From Azorinus chamasolen (Eukaryota > Mollusca > Bivalvia > Cardiida > Solecurtidae), in assembly GCA_963576725.1 (NCBI GenBank), contig OY755246.1, forward strand, positions 77,119,975-77,183,974: DNA of 64,000 bases. The letters run 5' to 3'. This document shows, in pieces, positions 26,166 through 36,845 of this stretch (position 1 is its first letter; each line of letters starts with the position of its first letter). The translations under genes were made by a program, and so were the position numbers. Under the pieces are notes generated by a model. It ran no database searches. It was given only the letters and a program-made list of their open reading frames with translations, and was not told the origin of the DNA.

Positions 26166-27116
26166 GAAACTATAATGTTAGTTTTATCACATAAACTTCA
26201 AACAGGAATATTAGTGGAGAAGAATGTAAACGGCAGATTGCCGCATAATACGGGATGAAGTCGTGCAGATATCTCCCAAAGAGCTTTCTGCATGATTTTC
26301 ATCCTACATTAAGTTGAAACCTGTCTAAAATCCGATATTGATTTGTTCGACTGCACTCTTGAAACTACCATTAAACCATATGATTCGTTGTTTCTAAATA
26401 TATATTAGTCTTCTTTTCAATAATTTGCACATGCATTAACAGACACGATCAATGATGCAAGTGACAATATCACGTGACCGCGTGGGGAATTCCATCTATG
26501 ACGACATTCTGGAACTTGAGTAACGACACACATACAGAATGAGGATAATGGTGGAAATCATACAATAATAATTTTACTGGTAAATAACTAATTTACAATT
26601 ATATGTTCATTTGTTTACTGTAGCCTTCGGGGTAATTGATTATTAATGTTAGAAACATATATAAATACAAGAAACACACAATGGTGTATTTGAAAGCGAA
26701 AGTACAAACTTTTAAACCATTTTTGTCAGAGAATAACACGCTAACTATTAAATGATTTTTTTATAATGGGAGATAGACACGTGAAATCTTTGTTACTGGT
26801 AGAAAAAATAAAATCAGGTCTATATCACTTCATAAGCAAAGAGGGTTCGAATTTGATATTTTTGTTTACTTCCTTGTATCAATGGGGCACACATGAAGGG
26901 AAAATGTGTACAGCACGATCACAGGTCATGAGTAAAAAACGTTAATCTTTGCCATCTCCGCTTTATATTATATTGTATATATTATATTATTTTATAGTTA
27001 TGGGCGCATTTAATCATTCACTCCATAGATACTGAGCTTACGGTCTTTGCAGTAGATCCTGATCAGTATCTGTAGAAGCTGTATCACCAGTTTGACTTAT
27101 TTATAGTTCTGATGCT

Positions 27117-27635
27117 ATAGTTTCTGCCAGGGCTAAACATTCCCTTGTTCAAATGCTACTACTAAATGTAATCTAATTAGCATTCATAATATCATTATTC
27201 ATGGAAAAACTGTTAAAGAAGACAGCTGTTTGATACAGAACGAACATACGGTATTATTTGTATATTGTACAGTCGGCTGAGCGGTCATTCGGGCCGAAAG
27301 TAGGCTATAACTAGGAACTTTACTTTTTTATTATAGACAATTATATCATTTCTTCTAGGAATGAAATTTCCCTTGTTCACATGCTGCTATAAAATATAAC
27401 CTAATTTAATATTCAAATTGCCATCATTCATCAATTAATGGTTATACAGAGAAGAGAGCTGCTTGATACAGAAGGAATATATTATAATAAACTATATATT
27501 TTTTTTCTAGGATTAAAACGTCTCTTGTTCACATACTATTATAACATATAACCCAATTAAATTTAAAAATGCCACCCATCATCAATAAATGGTTAAGAGA
27601 AGATATATGCTTGATACAGAGAGAACATATTACAC
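27117..27635. repeat. Degenerate three-copy repeat
   Basis: Three related segments carry TCCCTTGTTCA(A/C)ATGCT, then AATATAACC(T/C)AATT, then ATCAT..ATCAATAAATGGTTA and GCTTGATACAGA. They start near 27140, 27368 and 27518. Spacing is uneven and similarity is moderate. They are non-coding. Confidence 0.55.
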
Positions 27636-28735
27636 ATAGTATAAAAAACTTTAGGCATAAGACTCGTCATGTGTTATTCTTTATCCTGCCCGAGTCCTTT
27701 ACATAATATTGAATATGCTAGTAAAAGACATTGCCATAATATAAAATCAAATATCATGCATGTTTACAATAATATATAAACACCAGATGTTTTAATCATA
27801 TTTATAAATTCCATTAGCAAACAAACCAGACCCTGATCGGATGATTCCTATTGTTGCTATTTCTGAAACTGTATAATCAGATCTAAATTATACCATAGGT
27901 AAACACAGGCTACAGGAATCGTGTGGTGCGGGTCTACTCTATTTGCATAAACATCATAATGACATATTATATCGTTATATTAAAAAGACTATATTGCATT
28001 TACACACAGTGTACATCATACACCAGTCGTTTGATCTGGATCTACCCTGTTTGTCAATTCTGGGTCGAATTCATTGTTTATTACATGTATATTCATACTA
28101 CATGTAATGTATACACTTGTCAATGGCAGTGGCGGGTCTAAAACACAAGTGAAATTGTCTATAATACTGTCGACTAACATCAGTTAAATATATCAGTAAA
28201 GAGAGCAGACCCTGATCAGTCTGATGTGCGCTCACTTTGTTTATAAAAAGCGTTACAATGCGTATGTACATGTATAGGGTAACGGGTTAAACGGGTTAAA
28301 TGTGATATCCTGTTTATTGTTTTATTATTTATTTATTTATTTTATTATTAGACCAATACCTCATTGTCATTTTGTTTAACAGTTTTGATTATAACCATCA
28401 ATTCCGTAAATACGCCCTTTTAACCCATTTGCAAACAGGGTCGATCTAGATCAGAAAGCTCATGTACGTTTATTAATGTTTGATTATGAGTGATTCGACG
28501 TCTCATTAGGATCAAAACTGTTTGACACATTGATCGTATTAGGTAGACAAACTGTTAATAGTTTGAGATTTAAAAAGGAGAAAACATGTGTAAAATGTAA
28601 TTGTTTAGCAGGTTAAAGGTTAGATGGTCGCTATTGAGAGGGTGTACTGTACGCACAATATACTGGTGCTTTATACTACGAACAACATACTCCTATCCCT
28701 CATACAAACGCTTTACACACATTGATAAACTGTAC
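27636..28735. other. Non-coding with scattered P2 fragments
   Basis: AT-rich sequence with P2-type arms near 27815-27950, 28015-28050, 28200-28240 and 28430-28530 and a TTTATT-rich stretch near 28318-28350. No gene is seen. Confidence 0.5.
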
Positions 28736-29862
28736 ACCCAGATCAAACAGCTGGTATAGTGCAAACACAATAGATCCAGATCAGATAACACATGTAACGC
28801 CAGTACAGTAGACCCAGATCAGACAGCTGTTGTAGGGCAAATAGAAGACCCAGATCAGACAACATCTGTACCGCAAATATATATAGTAGACCCAGATCAG
28901 ACAACATCTGTACCGCAAATATATATAGTAGACCCAGATAAGACATGTGTAGCGCTGATAGATTAGACCAAGACCAGGCAGTTCGTGTAGCGCAAACAGA
29001 ATGGACCCAGATCAGACAGTAGCTGTAGCGCAAACAAAATATACCCAGATAAGACAGCTGCTGTGGCGCAAACAAAATAGACTCTCATATCAGACATTTG
29101 CTGTAGCGCAAATAGAGTAGACCCAGACCAGACATCTGATGTAGCGTAAGCAGAATAGACCCAGACCAGGCAATTTATGTAGCGCAAACAGAATAGATGC
29201 AGATAAGACAGATGCTGTAGCGCAAACAGAATAGACCCAGATCAGGCAGCTGCTGTATCGCAAATAGAGTAGACCCAGATCAGACTGTTGCTGTAGCGCA
29301 AACAAAATATACCTAGATCAGACAGTTAATGTACCGCAAATAATGTAAACCCAGATCAGACAGCTCCTGTAGCATAAACAAAACAGACTCAGATCAGACA
29401 GTTACTGTAGCGCAAACATAATAAAATCATTAAGGCAGTTGTTGTAGTGCATACAAAATAGACCAAGATCAGACAGTTACGGTAGTGCATACAAAATATA
29501 CCAAGATCAGACAGTTACGGTAGTGCATACAAAATAGACCCAGATCAGACAGTTACGGTAGTGCTTACAAAATACAAATGTAGACCAATAACAGACAGTT
29601 ACGGTAGTGCTTACAAAATAGACCCATATCAGACAGTTACGGTAGTGCATACAAAATAGACCCAGAACAGACAGTTACGGTAGTGCTTACAAAATAGACC
29701 CAGAACAGACAGTTACGGTAGTGCTTACAAAATAGACCCATATCAGACAGTTACGGTAGTGCATACAAAATAGACCCAGATCTGACAGCTACTGTAGAGC
29801 AAATTGAGTAGACCGATATCAGATAGCTCCGTAAAATAGGTCCATATCAGACAGCTCAGGAA
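28736..29862. repeat. Satellite made of P2 half-elements
   Basis: About 25 head-to-tail units of roughly 38-45 bp. Each carries GCAAACA(G/A)AATAGACCCAG and ATCAGACAGCTGCTGTA or a close variant, which is the left arm of a P2 palindrome up to its centre. The right half of the array is dominated by a variant with CAGTTACGGTAGTGC. The array ends at a complete P2 palindrome. The long Leu/Tyr-rich minus-strand frames here are artefacts of the repeat. Confidence 0.85.
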
Positions 29863-29932
29863 GGCAAACAGAGTAGACCGAGATCAGACACCCCATATAA
29901 GAGTTTTCTGAGCGAGGTCTGCTCTGTTTGCT
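29863..29932. repeat. Complete P2 palindrome at the satellite edge
   Basis: GCAAACAGAGTAGACCGAGA runs into a complementary arm ending GTCTGCTCTGTTTGC. It is adjacent to, and in the same orientation as, the half-element satellite. Confidence 0.75.
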
Positions 29933-30138
29933 TATATATGGAATAATGTACATCTAACAGTACAGTTTGCTGTCTAAGCCAAACTGTAAGTTAATGGATA
30001 TTCATGACCTGATCAATTCACGCATAAATCTAACTTAGGTTAAGGGTTAACCACGCCCATACTGACATCATTATTTCAACAGTTTTGCAAATGTCTGTAT
30101 ATTATGTGGTAAAATGAAAGTTTACTTTCACATATTCC

Positions 30139-30140
30139 AG
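30139..30140 (+). promoter_or_regulatory. Predicted 3' splice site before the Mab-21 coding exon
   Basis: TTACTTTCACATATTCCAG precedes the first in-frame ATG by 16 bp. A spliced 5' non-coding exon upstream is therefore likely. It was not located. Confidence 0.5.
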
Positions 30141-30156
30141 GCATTTGACCAAAGAT

Positions 30157-32262
30157 ATGGCTTCCAGTATGAGATATTCTCCAGGGCTGTCAGTACGCCT
30201 GTCCCTGACATTGGATGACATAGGCTTGAATTGGAAAACTGTGCAGAGAAGACGAGAAATGATCCTCAGAGAAGAAGTTTTATATACGATTAAGAGCAAA
30301 CTCATACTAGATGCAAATATAACGACGTTCTTCTTTGGCAGTCAGTCCGAGGGCACTACCACGCCTGGTTTACAATCTGACAAAGATGCATTATTGTTGA
30401 ATGAGGAAATAAACGTTATTAATGACTGGGCACATTGGCAGCAAGGTAAAGTGAATCTAATGATGTTACACGAGGATACAGCGCCCGGTTACTGTCGGCT
30501 ACAACTGCTACAGTCGGACATACCACTGCCCGCAGTGACCCTGCCAGATGAAGGCTTTATAGTTGATATACATGGTCGGGTTATGTTTACTAATTACACC
30601 GTAAGCCCCAATCAAGTAGAGAGTGTGATGCATGGTCCAGCTGTTACATGTATATATGGTGATAATGAGAGCTTAGACAATGTTCATGCATTTAAATGTC
30701 GTGACTGGTCTGCATTTGCCGATACGTGGGCCAGTCGACACAGGCGTGGACACTGGCCGACAGAACAGCTTCTCCAGCATGCATTTACGGACGGGATTTT
30801 CGTTGTCCCAGTTGGGTACAAACTTAGTCATACACAGGGTCTAGAATGGAGAATTTCGTTTTCTTTGACTGAAAGGCGGTTAATGTTCAGTATGAATATG
30901 ATACAGATAAAGTGTTACGTTGTTCTGAAAATGCTGATCAAAACATTTATTAGTCCACATGTGGAAGATAGCATTTCCAGCTACCACTGCAAAACAGCAC
31001 TTTTTTTCTGTGTGAAAGACACTGAACGAGAATATTGGAGAGAGGACAATTTGGTAGAATGCATTGTAATGTGTCTTACAAAACTACTCACCTGGGTTTC
31101 AAAGGACTTCTGTCCACATTTTATAATACTAGAATCCAATTTATTTGCTGGGAAAATTACACCACAAAATAAACTTCAAGTACAAAGAATTCTTAAAGAA
31201 ATGATTGATGACATTGGGAGTGTTTTACTTTGCATTCCAATCGACAATCTTGGAGACATACTTCAGTTGAGGCTCAGTACATTACCTGTCCGTATACCAT
31301 TCTCGCCAGCAACTACACGCGTCATGTGGCGGTCAGAAGATTGTTATATGAGACTAATCCAAGTTTTCCAAAAACAAATTCTTCTGGAATTTGCTTCTCA
31401 GGATACAAACATGTTAATTCCACTAGCTTACCGAAGCATTCGCACAATGCTAACTTACAGAGCACGGTTTAACGAATTACACCAGTATGCAGAACTGGTA
31501 ATTCTAACTTTTGTCCGGTTCTTGTCATTTTCGTTAGGATCGTTGCTTACTTCCGTATCTCTCTCATGTCAAAGGGGAATCCCATGTAAAGCCACAGCGT
31601 GGCTCAGTCTTGGTGTCAAAATTGATATTGCATCATTGTTGAAACTCGCCTCCATTTTCTACTGCAGTCAAGATCTACAAAAATCTGAAAGAATTCTAGC
31701 AGAGGTCGAAGAACGATATCGTAGGCAAAGAATACAGTCTGTGTGCCAATGCTATGATCATGTTTTCTGCTATGATGCAGAGTTTGCTGAGCAGCTGATT
31801 ACCATAAACAATGAAAACGAGCGAGCTGCATTGGTTACTGATTGTGTCCAATTCTTTCCACAGGAACGCCACTGTGTCCCGCCTGAGCTGCGACACGAGT
31901 TCTACAGGTCTTGTGATGATGATTTATCTAAAAGGGATCCTATACAAGACAGATGGATGGTTCTTGCTGTTGCCGATTGTCTCCCTTACCTGTACTATCT
32001 CCAGTACATAACCTATGGTCAGATGGGAAAACGTGACCAGCAGAATGGGGCACTAGTATGTATTGAACGATGTCTTTTAAAGGTCAACAATTACGGACAC
32101 CTAGAAACAGGGTGGAACTTATTAGGCCAGTGCATGGAACAGGAGAAGAAACCAGAAGAAGCAATGCGCTGTTATAGAAGATCTCTGGATATTAAGCCCC
32201 GGAACAACGCCGCCAACTCACACGTGCAGAATCTACGCTATCAGGCAATTCGGAACAACTAG
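30157..32262 (+). CDS. Mab-21 domain protein (cGAS-like receptor type) with C-terminal TPR
   Basis: A single-exon coding region of 701 residues from ATG 30157. An upstream TTG at 30145 is in frame, but ATG follows a predicted splice acceptor and is preferred. Residues 59-77 hold the nucleotidyltransferase signature: Gly-Ser at 61-62, the EGTTTPGLQSD stretch, and acidic Asp75 and Asp77 in a DxD arrangement. Later come VPVGYK (217-222), a W-x-S-F-S-x-x-E segment (231-239) and SYHCKT (275-280), all typical of bivalve Mab-21 proteins. The last 50 residues form a TPR-like helix pair (GWNLLGQCMEQEKKPEEAM, then YRRSLDIKPRNNAA). Members of this family include cGAS-like receptors that make cyclic dinucleotides on sensing nucleic acid. 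The third catalytic acid could not be assigned, so activity is unproven. No frameshifts were seen. Confidence 0.85.
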   Translation: MASSMRYSPGLSVRLSLTLDDIGLNWKTVQRRREMILREEVLYTIKSKLILDANITTFFFGSQSEGTTTPGLQSDKDALLLNEEINVINDWAHWQQGKVNLMMLHEDTAPGYCRLQLLQSDIPLPAVTLPDEGFIVDIHGRVMFTNYTVSPNQVESVMHGPAVTCIYGDNESLDNVHAFKCRDWSAFADTWASRHRRGHWPTEQLLQHAFTDGIFVVPVGYKLSHTQGLEWRISFSLTERRLMFSMNMIQIKCYVVLKMLIKTFISPHVEDSISSYHCKTALFFCVKDTEREYWREDNLVECIVMCLTKLLTWVSKDFCPHFIILESNLFAGKITPQNKLQVQRILKEMIDDIGSVLLCIPIDNLGDILQLRLSTLPVRIPFSPATTRVMWRSEDCYMRLIQVFQKQILLEFASQDTNMLIPLAYRSIRTMLTYRARFNELHQYAELVILTFVRFLSFSLGSLLTSVSLSCQRGIPCKATAWLSLGVKIDIASLLKLASIFYCSQDLQKSERILAEVEERYRRQRIQSVCQCYDHVFCYDAEFAEQLITINNENERAALVTDCVQFFPQERHCVPPELRHEFYRSCDDDLSKRDPIQDRWMVLAVADCLPYLYYLQYITYGQMGKRDQQNGALVCIERCLLKVNNYGHLETGWNLLGQCMEQEKKPEEAMRCYRRSLDIKPRNNAANSHVQNLRYQAIRNN

Positions 32263-32287
32263 CCACATACCGAGCACGGTAAACCTC

Positions 32288-32352
32288 AGCAGTTTGGCTC
32301 CAGATGAGATACCGCGTACATCGGCGTCTGATCAGAAGCCAAACTATTTGAC
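32288..32352. repeat. P2-type palindrome in the Mab-21 3' untranslated region
   Basis: AGTTTGGCTCCAGATGAGAT and its approximate complement ATCAGAAGCCAAACT, starting 26 bp after the stop codon and before the polyadenylation signal. The transcript would carry a long hairpin. Confidence 0.7.
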
Positions 32353-32514
32353 AATTGGTGAACAGTTCCTCGGAAGCTTGTGTCACGACACTTAGTCAAT
32401 AGTTTCTCAAAAGTTGGACGGCACTTGAAGCAGTCATCGTTTTATACACAGCAGAGTAACAGTTATTGTGGTTATATGCTTTAGTTGGTTTACTTGAACT
32501 GTTAAATAATTATG

Positions 32515-32520
32515 AATAAA
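32515..32520 (+). terminator. Candidate polyadenylation signal, Mab-21 gene
   Basis: AATAAA occurs 253 bp after the stop codon, in AT-rich sequence (AATAATTATGAATAAATATCC). Confidence 0.45.
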
Positions 32521-32600
32521 TATCCTTGAAGTAAGGAGAAGTGACTGAACCCGTATCACGCTAAGTCCTTTCAGTGCTGGACACGAGTCTTGTTTTCCTT

Positions 32601-32672
32601 TGCAAACATTGTAGACCCAGATGAGAAGTTCCCATAGAAGCGCTCTCATCAAGATCTGTAAATGTTGTTCAA
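32601..32672. repeat. Palindromic element, family P2
   Basis: TTGCAAACATTGTAGACCCAG is mirrored by AGATCTGTAAATGTTGTTCAA. The arms are imperfect and the core is decayed. Confidence 0.65.
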
Positions 32673-32757
32673 ATACAGTTTTGTTTATTACATTGAATAA
32701 TCACCGCATGGCCTTGTTTGGAATAGTCCATTGAAAATTTCAGCGTTGTAAGGGCTC

Positions 32758-33352
32758 ATGTGACATGACTGGTATTTGCAACCAGCCTTGATATTGATTA
32801 GGGATTGTAACATGACTGGTATTTGCAACCAGAATTGCTATTTATGTGGGATTGTGACATGACTGGTATTTGCAACCAGCCTTGATATTTATGTAGGATT
32901 GTGACATGACTGGTATTTGCAACCAGCATTGATATTTATGTGGGATTGTGACATGACTGGTATTTGTAACCAGCATTGATATTTATGTGGGATTGTGACA
33001 TGACTGGTATTTTTCTAACATGACTGGTATTTGCAACCAGCCTTGATATTTATGTAGGATTGTTGCATGACTGGTATGTACAACCAGCCTTCCTTGATAT
33101 TTATGTGGGATTGTTACATGACTGGTATTTGCAACCAGCCTTGATATTTATGTAGGATTGTTACATGACTGGTATTTACAACCAGCATTGATATTTATGT
33201 GGGATTGTGACATGACTGGTATTTGCAACCAGCCTTGATATTTATGTGGGATTGTGACATGACTGGTATTTGCAACCAGCCTTGATATTTATGTGGGATT
33301 GTGACATGACTGGTATTTGTAACCAGCATTGATATTTACGTGGGACTGTGAC
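32758..33352. repeat. Minisatellite, about 47-bp unit
   Basis: About 12 head-to-tail units of GACATGACTGGTATTTGCAA, CCAGCCTTGATATTTATGTG and GGATTGT. One unit is interrupted near 33010. The small inner inverted repeat CTGGT...ACCAG is kept in most units. Confidence 0.9.
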
Positions 33353-33565
33353 ATAACAATGGGGAAGTAGTTCATGCGTTGACATTTTACAGTGAGACCT
33401 CTCTAAACGGGATGTTCAATTTAGTATTAATATAGGTCATGGAGACAGGTAGCAGCCTAATGTAGAGTGAAAGTCATGCAGAAAGCTCGTCTATAAGCTT
33501 TCTGCGTGACTCTCATTTTGCAATATTCAGCCACCTGCCTGAAAGTATATAAATTATTCTCTTCT

Positions 33566-34612
33566 GAACGTGCGGGTGTTGTGTCAGCGGGATTCTGCTG
33601 TCTAGATGTGGTGGTGGCCGAGGGAGTGCTGTTGTCAAACGGGGCATCCCTGTATGCTTGGTACCTCTGGTAACTCCAGTTCCAATGCCGGAGGGAGCAC
33701 CGTAGTGGAACAGGGCATCCCTCTACGGTATAATTCCGCGCTGGTACATTGGGAGTCTTGCTGGCATGACTTGCTACCCTGCCCTTAACCAGTGCCAGGG
33801 ATTCCTGTTAAGCTAACCCAGTTTCCTTATTTGTGCTTACCAGTGAACTGGGTCGTGTAATATATGGGCAGCGGGCAGATTAAGCCTGTACGGTCTGATG
33901 CAGCATCGCGTGTCTCAATCAGTCTCGATTTGTCCGTTGTGATTCCTTTGCCATTGCAGCCTGTGGGATATGTTGTAGGAACAGTATACGGGATACCTTC
34001 TTTAGCTCTACTTTGGCTGAGCTTTTTGGGTTCCCATAATAAGACATTTTATTCTGTAATTTAATTTTGGATATACCCTATTACAACGCTGTGTACTCCC
34101 TCATTGCCATAGCGGGTCGAATAGTGTTTGACTGGAGGGGTTGCATAGTGCGCGTATATAACAGTTGTTTATTTGTATTGCTTAGTTTATATGCATGAAC
34201 TTCAAATTGATCTGTTCTGTTACCCAATTTTCCGGCAATATTTTATGTGCAGTGCTGTATGCCAAAACAAGTGTACCCAAGTCTGTTGAGTCTGGGTCAA
34301 AATTATGTGACGTACTGGCACTGCGCATAGAATGCTGCATTCAAGTTTTTGTTTTTTATGATCTGAGTGCGTTGATACAATATAATAGAGCATAATACAA
34401 CACAGACAGATAAACTTACGGAAAAGATGTAGTTGATTTACCTATGTCCTAAATAAATTCTATTTTATTATTATTCTTATCTATATATAAGTATTAAATA
34501 TATTGTATTTTAAATGTTCTATAATTTACGCATTATTGTACATAAATTGTATCTTTGTGAAGCGCTTTTGAACGCACATATCCTGTATGAAAAGAGCGCT
34601 ATATAAATGTGG

Positions 34613-34671
<59 letters not shown>
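33566..34671 (+). mobile_element. Retroposon with LINE/SINE-type 3' end and (TAA)n tail
   Basis: This insert inside a P3 element is flanked by a short direct repeat TCTTCT (33560-33565 and 34672-34677). Its 3' end reads GAAGCGCTTTTGAACGC ... AGAGCGCTATATAAATGTGG and then (TAA)n, a tail style shared by many invertebrate non-LTR elements. It contains no reverse transcriptase frame. The parent family was not recognised. Confidence 0.6.

Positions 34672-34672
<1 letters not shown>
34613..34672. repeat. Microsatellite (TAA)n
   Basis: About 20 perfect TAA repeats forming the tail of the retroposon. Confidence 0.95.
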
Positions 34673-34710
34673 CTTCTATAATTCTGTTTTAGAGAGACTT
34701 TACTGTATTG

Positions 34711-35539
34711 GCAAAATCTGTACCACTTGAATCAATATTGAAATTGTAGAAGCATGTTGGTCACTGTATTTTAAAGGATGTATTTGACCACATTGTGCAA
34801 AACACGATAAACTAGAAATGTGTCCATAGAACACTGATTCCCCCACTTCAGATTTTTGTCACAGTAAGTAAGAACCATTTTTAAATGAAAAAGTAGTAAA
34901 GTCAAGCAGGAAAAGCCACACACAAAACGCCACCATCACCAAAACACCTAAAGTCATTTTTGCAAATTAAGGACAGCAACTCCTAAATTCCTGGGGGATT
35001 TACTTGGTTAGTGAACTTGATCAAGACATAATGGCCACAAACATGTGTGTAAAGTTTGGTGTGGAAATGGAAAAAATCCAAGAAGAAGTCCGGACAAATA
35101 TTAGCTGTGCAGACGGACGCACGGACAAGAGCAACTCTATATGAAATAGCAAAACTATAATAGAATGTTACAATGTCGCTGTTTGGTTAGGGTCTACGTC
35201 GCTTGAAAAAACCCTGTGTGTGTTATTTACACAGCAGAGCTCGAATGATCTTTTTGAATACACATGCATTTCGATTTTCAATATGTTGTCGCCGACGATG
35301 ATCAATACTATATTTACCATGTTCTTGAAATAGAAACAATATGGCACATACACAGACCGTGTGATATTGTGCATATTGAGGATGGGGAGCCGCATGTTAC
35401 CCACGGAATGTTGCTAGGCTGATTGTCCAACTCACATGTTTATCAATTGTTTCATTATGATGTTCTATTTTAAATGTTTATCATATTCGATGAACATATA
35501 ATAAACAGACAAAGGATTACAAGTGCAACATTATTTTAG
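34711..35539. other. Non-coding; possible dispersed repeat remnant
   Basis: No gene is seen. The stretch 34790-35145 (AAAGTTTGGTGTGGAAATGG ... GTGCAGACGGACGCACGGAC) resembles a dispersed non-coding repeat type common in bivalve DNA, but there is no second copy here to confirm it. Confidence 0.35.
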
Positions 35540-36025
35540 TAAACATTCCGTGATGCTGTACAATTTGTATGGCATTCTAATTTGTAACCCTTATCTTCCA
35601 TGATACTGTAAATTTTGTATAGTTATTTCCAAGTTTGTAACCTTTATCTCCAATGATACTGTGTAATGTATGTGATTTCCTAGTTTGTAACGCTTATCTT
35701 CCATGATACAGTATAATTTGTGTAATTTTCTAGTGTGTTACCCTTATCCCGTTATCCACGACTTAACTCGCATTTACAATTTGAATATAAATGAGGCGAC
35801 GAGTAACTCGACTTTTCACTAAAATCCAATGATACAGTATAATTTATATTATTTCCTAGTGTGTAACCTTTATCTTCCATGATACTGTATACTTTATATG
35901 ATGTCCTAGTTTGTAACCCATACCTTCCATGGTACTGTATAATTGGTATGATTTCCTAGTTTGTAACGCTTATTTTCCTTGATACTGTCTAATTTGTATG
36001 ATTTCCTAGTTTGTAACCTTTATCC
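35540..36025. repeat. Minisatellite, about 50-bp unit, interrupted by a palindrome
   Basis: About nine copies of CTTATCTTCCATGATACTGT, ATAATTTGTATGATTTCCTA and GTTTGTAACC. A P2-like palindromic segment near 35756-35830 separates two blocks. Confidence 0.85.
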
Positions 36026-36047
36026 AACTACTATCCGCGGCTCAACT

Positions 36048-36128
36048 CACATTTTCAAACAGTTTGAATACAAATGAGTCGCCGAGTAACTCGACTTTTC
36101 ATCAGAATCTGAACTGTTTGACACTCGA
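36048..36128. repeat. Palindromic element, P2 subtype with GTCGCCGAGTAACTCG centre
   Basis: TTTTCAAACAGTTTGAATAC, ATGAGTCGCCGAGTAACTCG and TCAGAATCTGAACTGTTTGA form an imperfect palindrome. The same subtype recurs many times in the 5.4-27 kb array. Confidence 0.7.
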
Positions 36129-36274
36129 ACAATAGTTCCTCAAAATCTGGATTGAATAAGACGTAATCAAATTGCACCTGATGGAACTTCAATTTAAAAG
36201 TTTTTCACAGAGGGATAGGAAGAGGTCCAGATAGATCTATGTGTAAATTCTAAAACATTTTTAAGAAATTATCC

Positions 36275-36385
36275 CTTTTCTCTACCGAACCCTATACTGC
36301 CACCACCCTTTAGAATCGTCTCAAGAGACGTAGTGGTCAATGTAAAGGGTTTGTTGAAGAAATGGCGATTTTAGTATTTTTATCT
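36275..36385. repeat. Palindromic element, family P4
   Basis: One arm TCTCTACCGAACCCTATACT and CTTTAGAATCGTCTC; the other starts GAGACG and is decayed. Better copies are at 51717-51840, 51905-52020 and 62045-62150. Confidence 0.6.
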
Positions 36386-36845
36386 GTAGCTCTATGGGTA
36401 AGATGTACTTATTGTCTATATAGCTCTATAGGTAAGATGTACTCACTGTCTATATAGCTATATGGGTAAGAGGTACTTATTGTCTATATAGCTCTGTGGA
36501 TAAGATGTACTTATTGTCTATATAGCTCTATGGGTAAGAGATACTTATTGTCTATATAGCTATATAGCTCTATGATCAAGATGAACTTATTGTCTATATA
36601 GCTCTGTGGATAAGAGGTACTTATTGTCTATATAGCTATATAGCTCTATGATCAAGATGTACTTATTGTCTATATAGCTCTGTGGATAAGAGGTACTTAT
36701 TGTCTATATAGCTATATAGCTCTATGATCAAGATGTACTTATTGTCTATATAGCTCTGTGGGTAAGAGGTACTTATTGTCTATATAGCTATATAGCTCTA
36801 TGGGTAAGATGTACTTATTGTCTATATAGCTCTGTGGGTAAGATG
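36386..36845. repeat. Minisatellite, 34-bp unit with 42-bp variants
   Basis: About 12 units of AGCTCTATGGGTAAGATGTA plus CTTATTGTCTATAT. Some carry an extra AGCTATAT. The last unit breaks off within AAGATGTA, exactly where the Naiad element begins. Confidence 0.9.

Larger units (their letters stand above)
18776..27092. repeat. Complex tandem unit, copy C
   Basis: The third and most diverged copy ends at GAAGCTGTATCACCAG near 27092, after which the sequence is unrelated. It contains sequence not seen in A or B (about 21400-22870, nothing recognised), a P3 element inserted at a TA that is empty in A and B, and an expanded repeat array at 25480-26165. It holds no supported gene. Confidence 0.8.
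33384..34705. repeat. P3 palindromic element split by a retroposon
   Basis: The left part runs from CAGTGAGACCTCTCTAAACG through the palindrome AGTCATGCAGAAAGCTC...GCTTTCTGCGTGACT to about 33565. The right terminus TTTTAGAGAGACTTTACTG is found at about 34688-34705, after an insert of about 1.1 kb. Confidence 0.7.

Noticed and set aside
28743..29305. Overlapping Leu/Tyr-rich minus-strand frames
   Set aside because: They are products of the P2 half-element satellite.
33606..34395. Three short plus-strand frames in the retroposon
   Set aside because: There is no domain, no shared frame and no similarity to a transposon protein.
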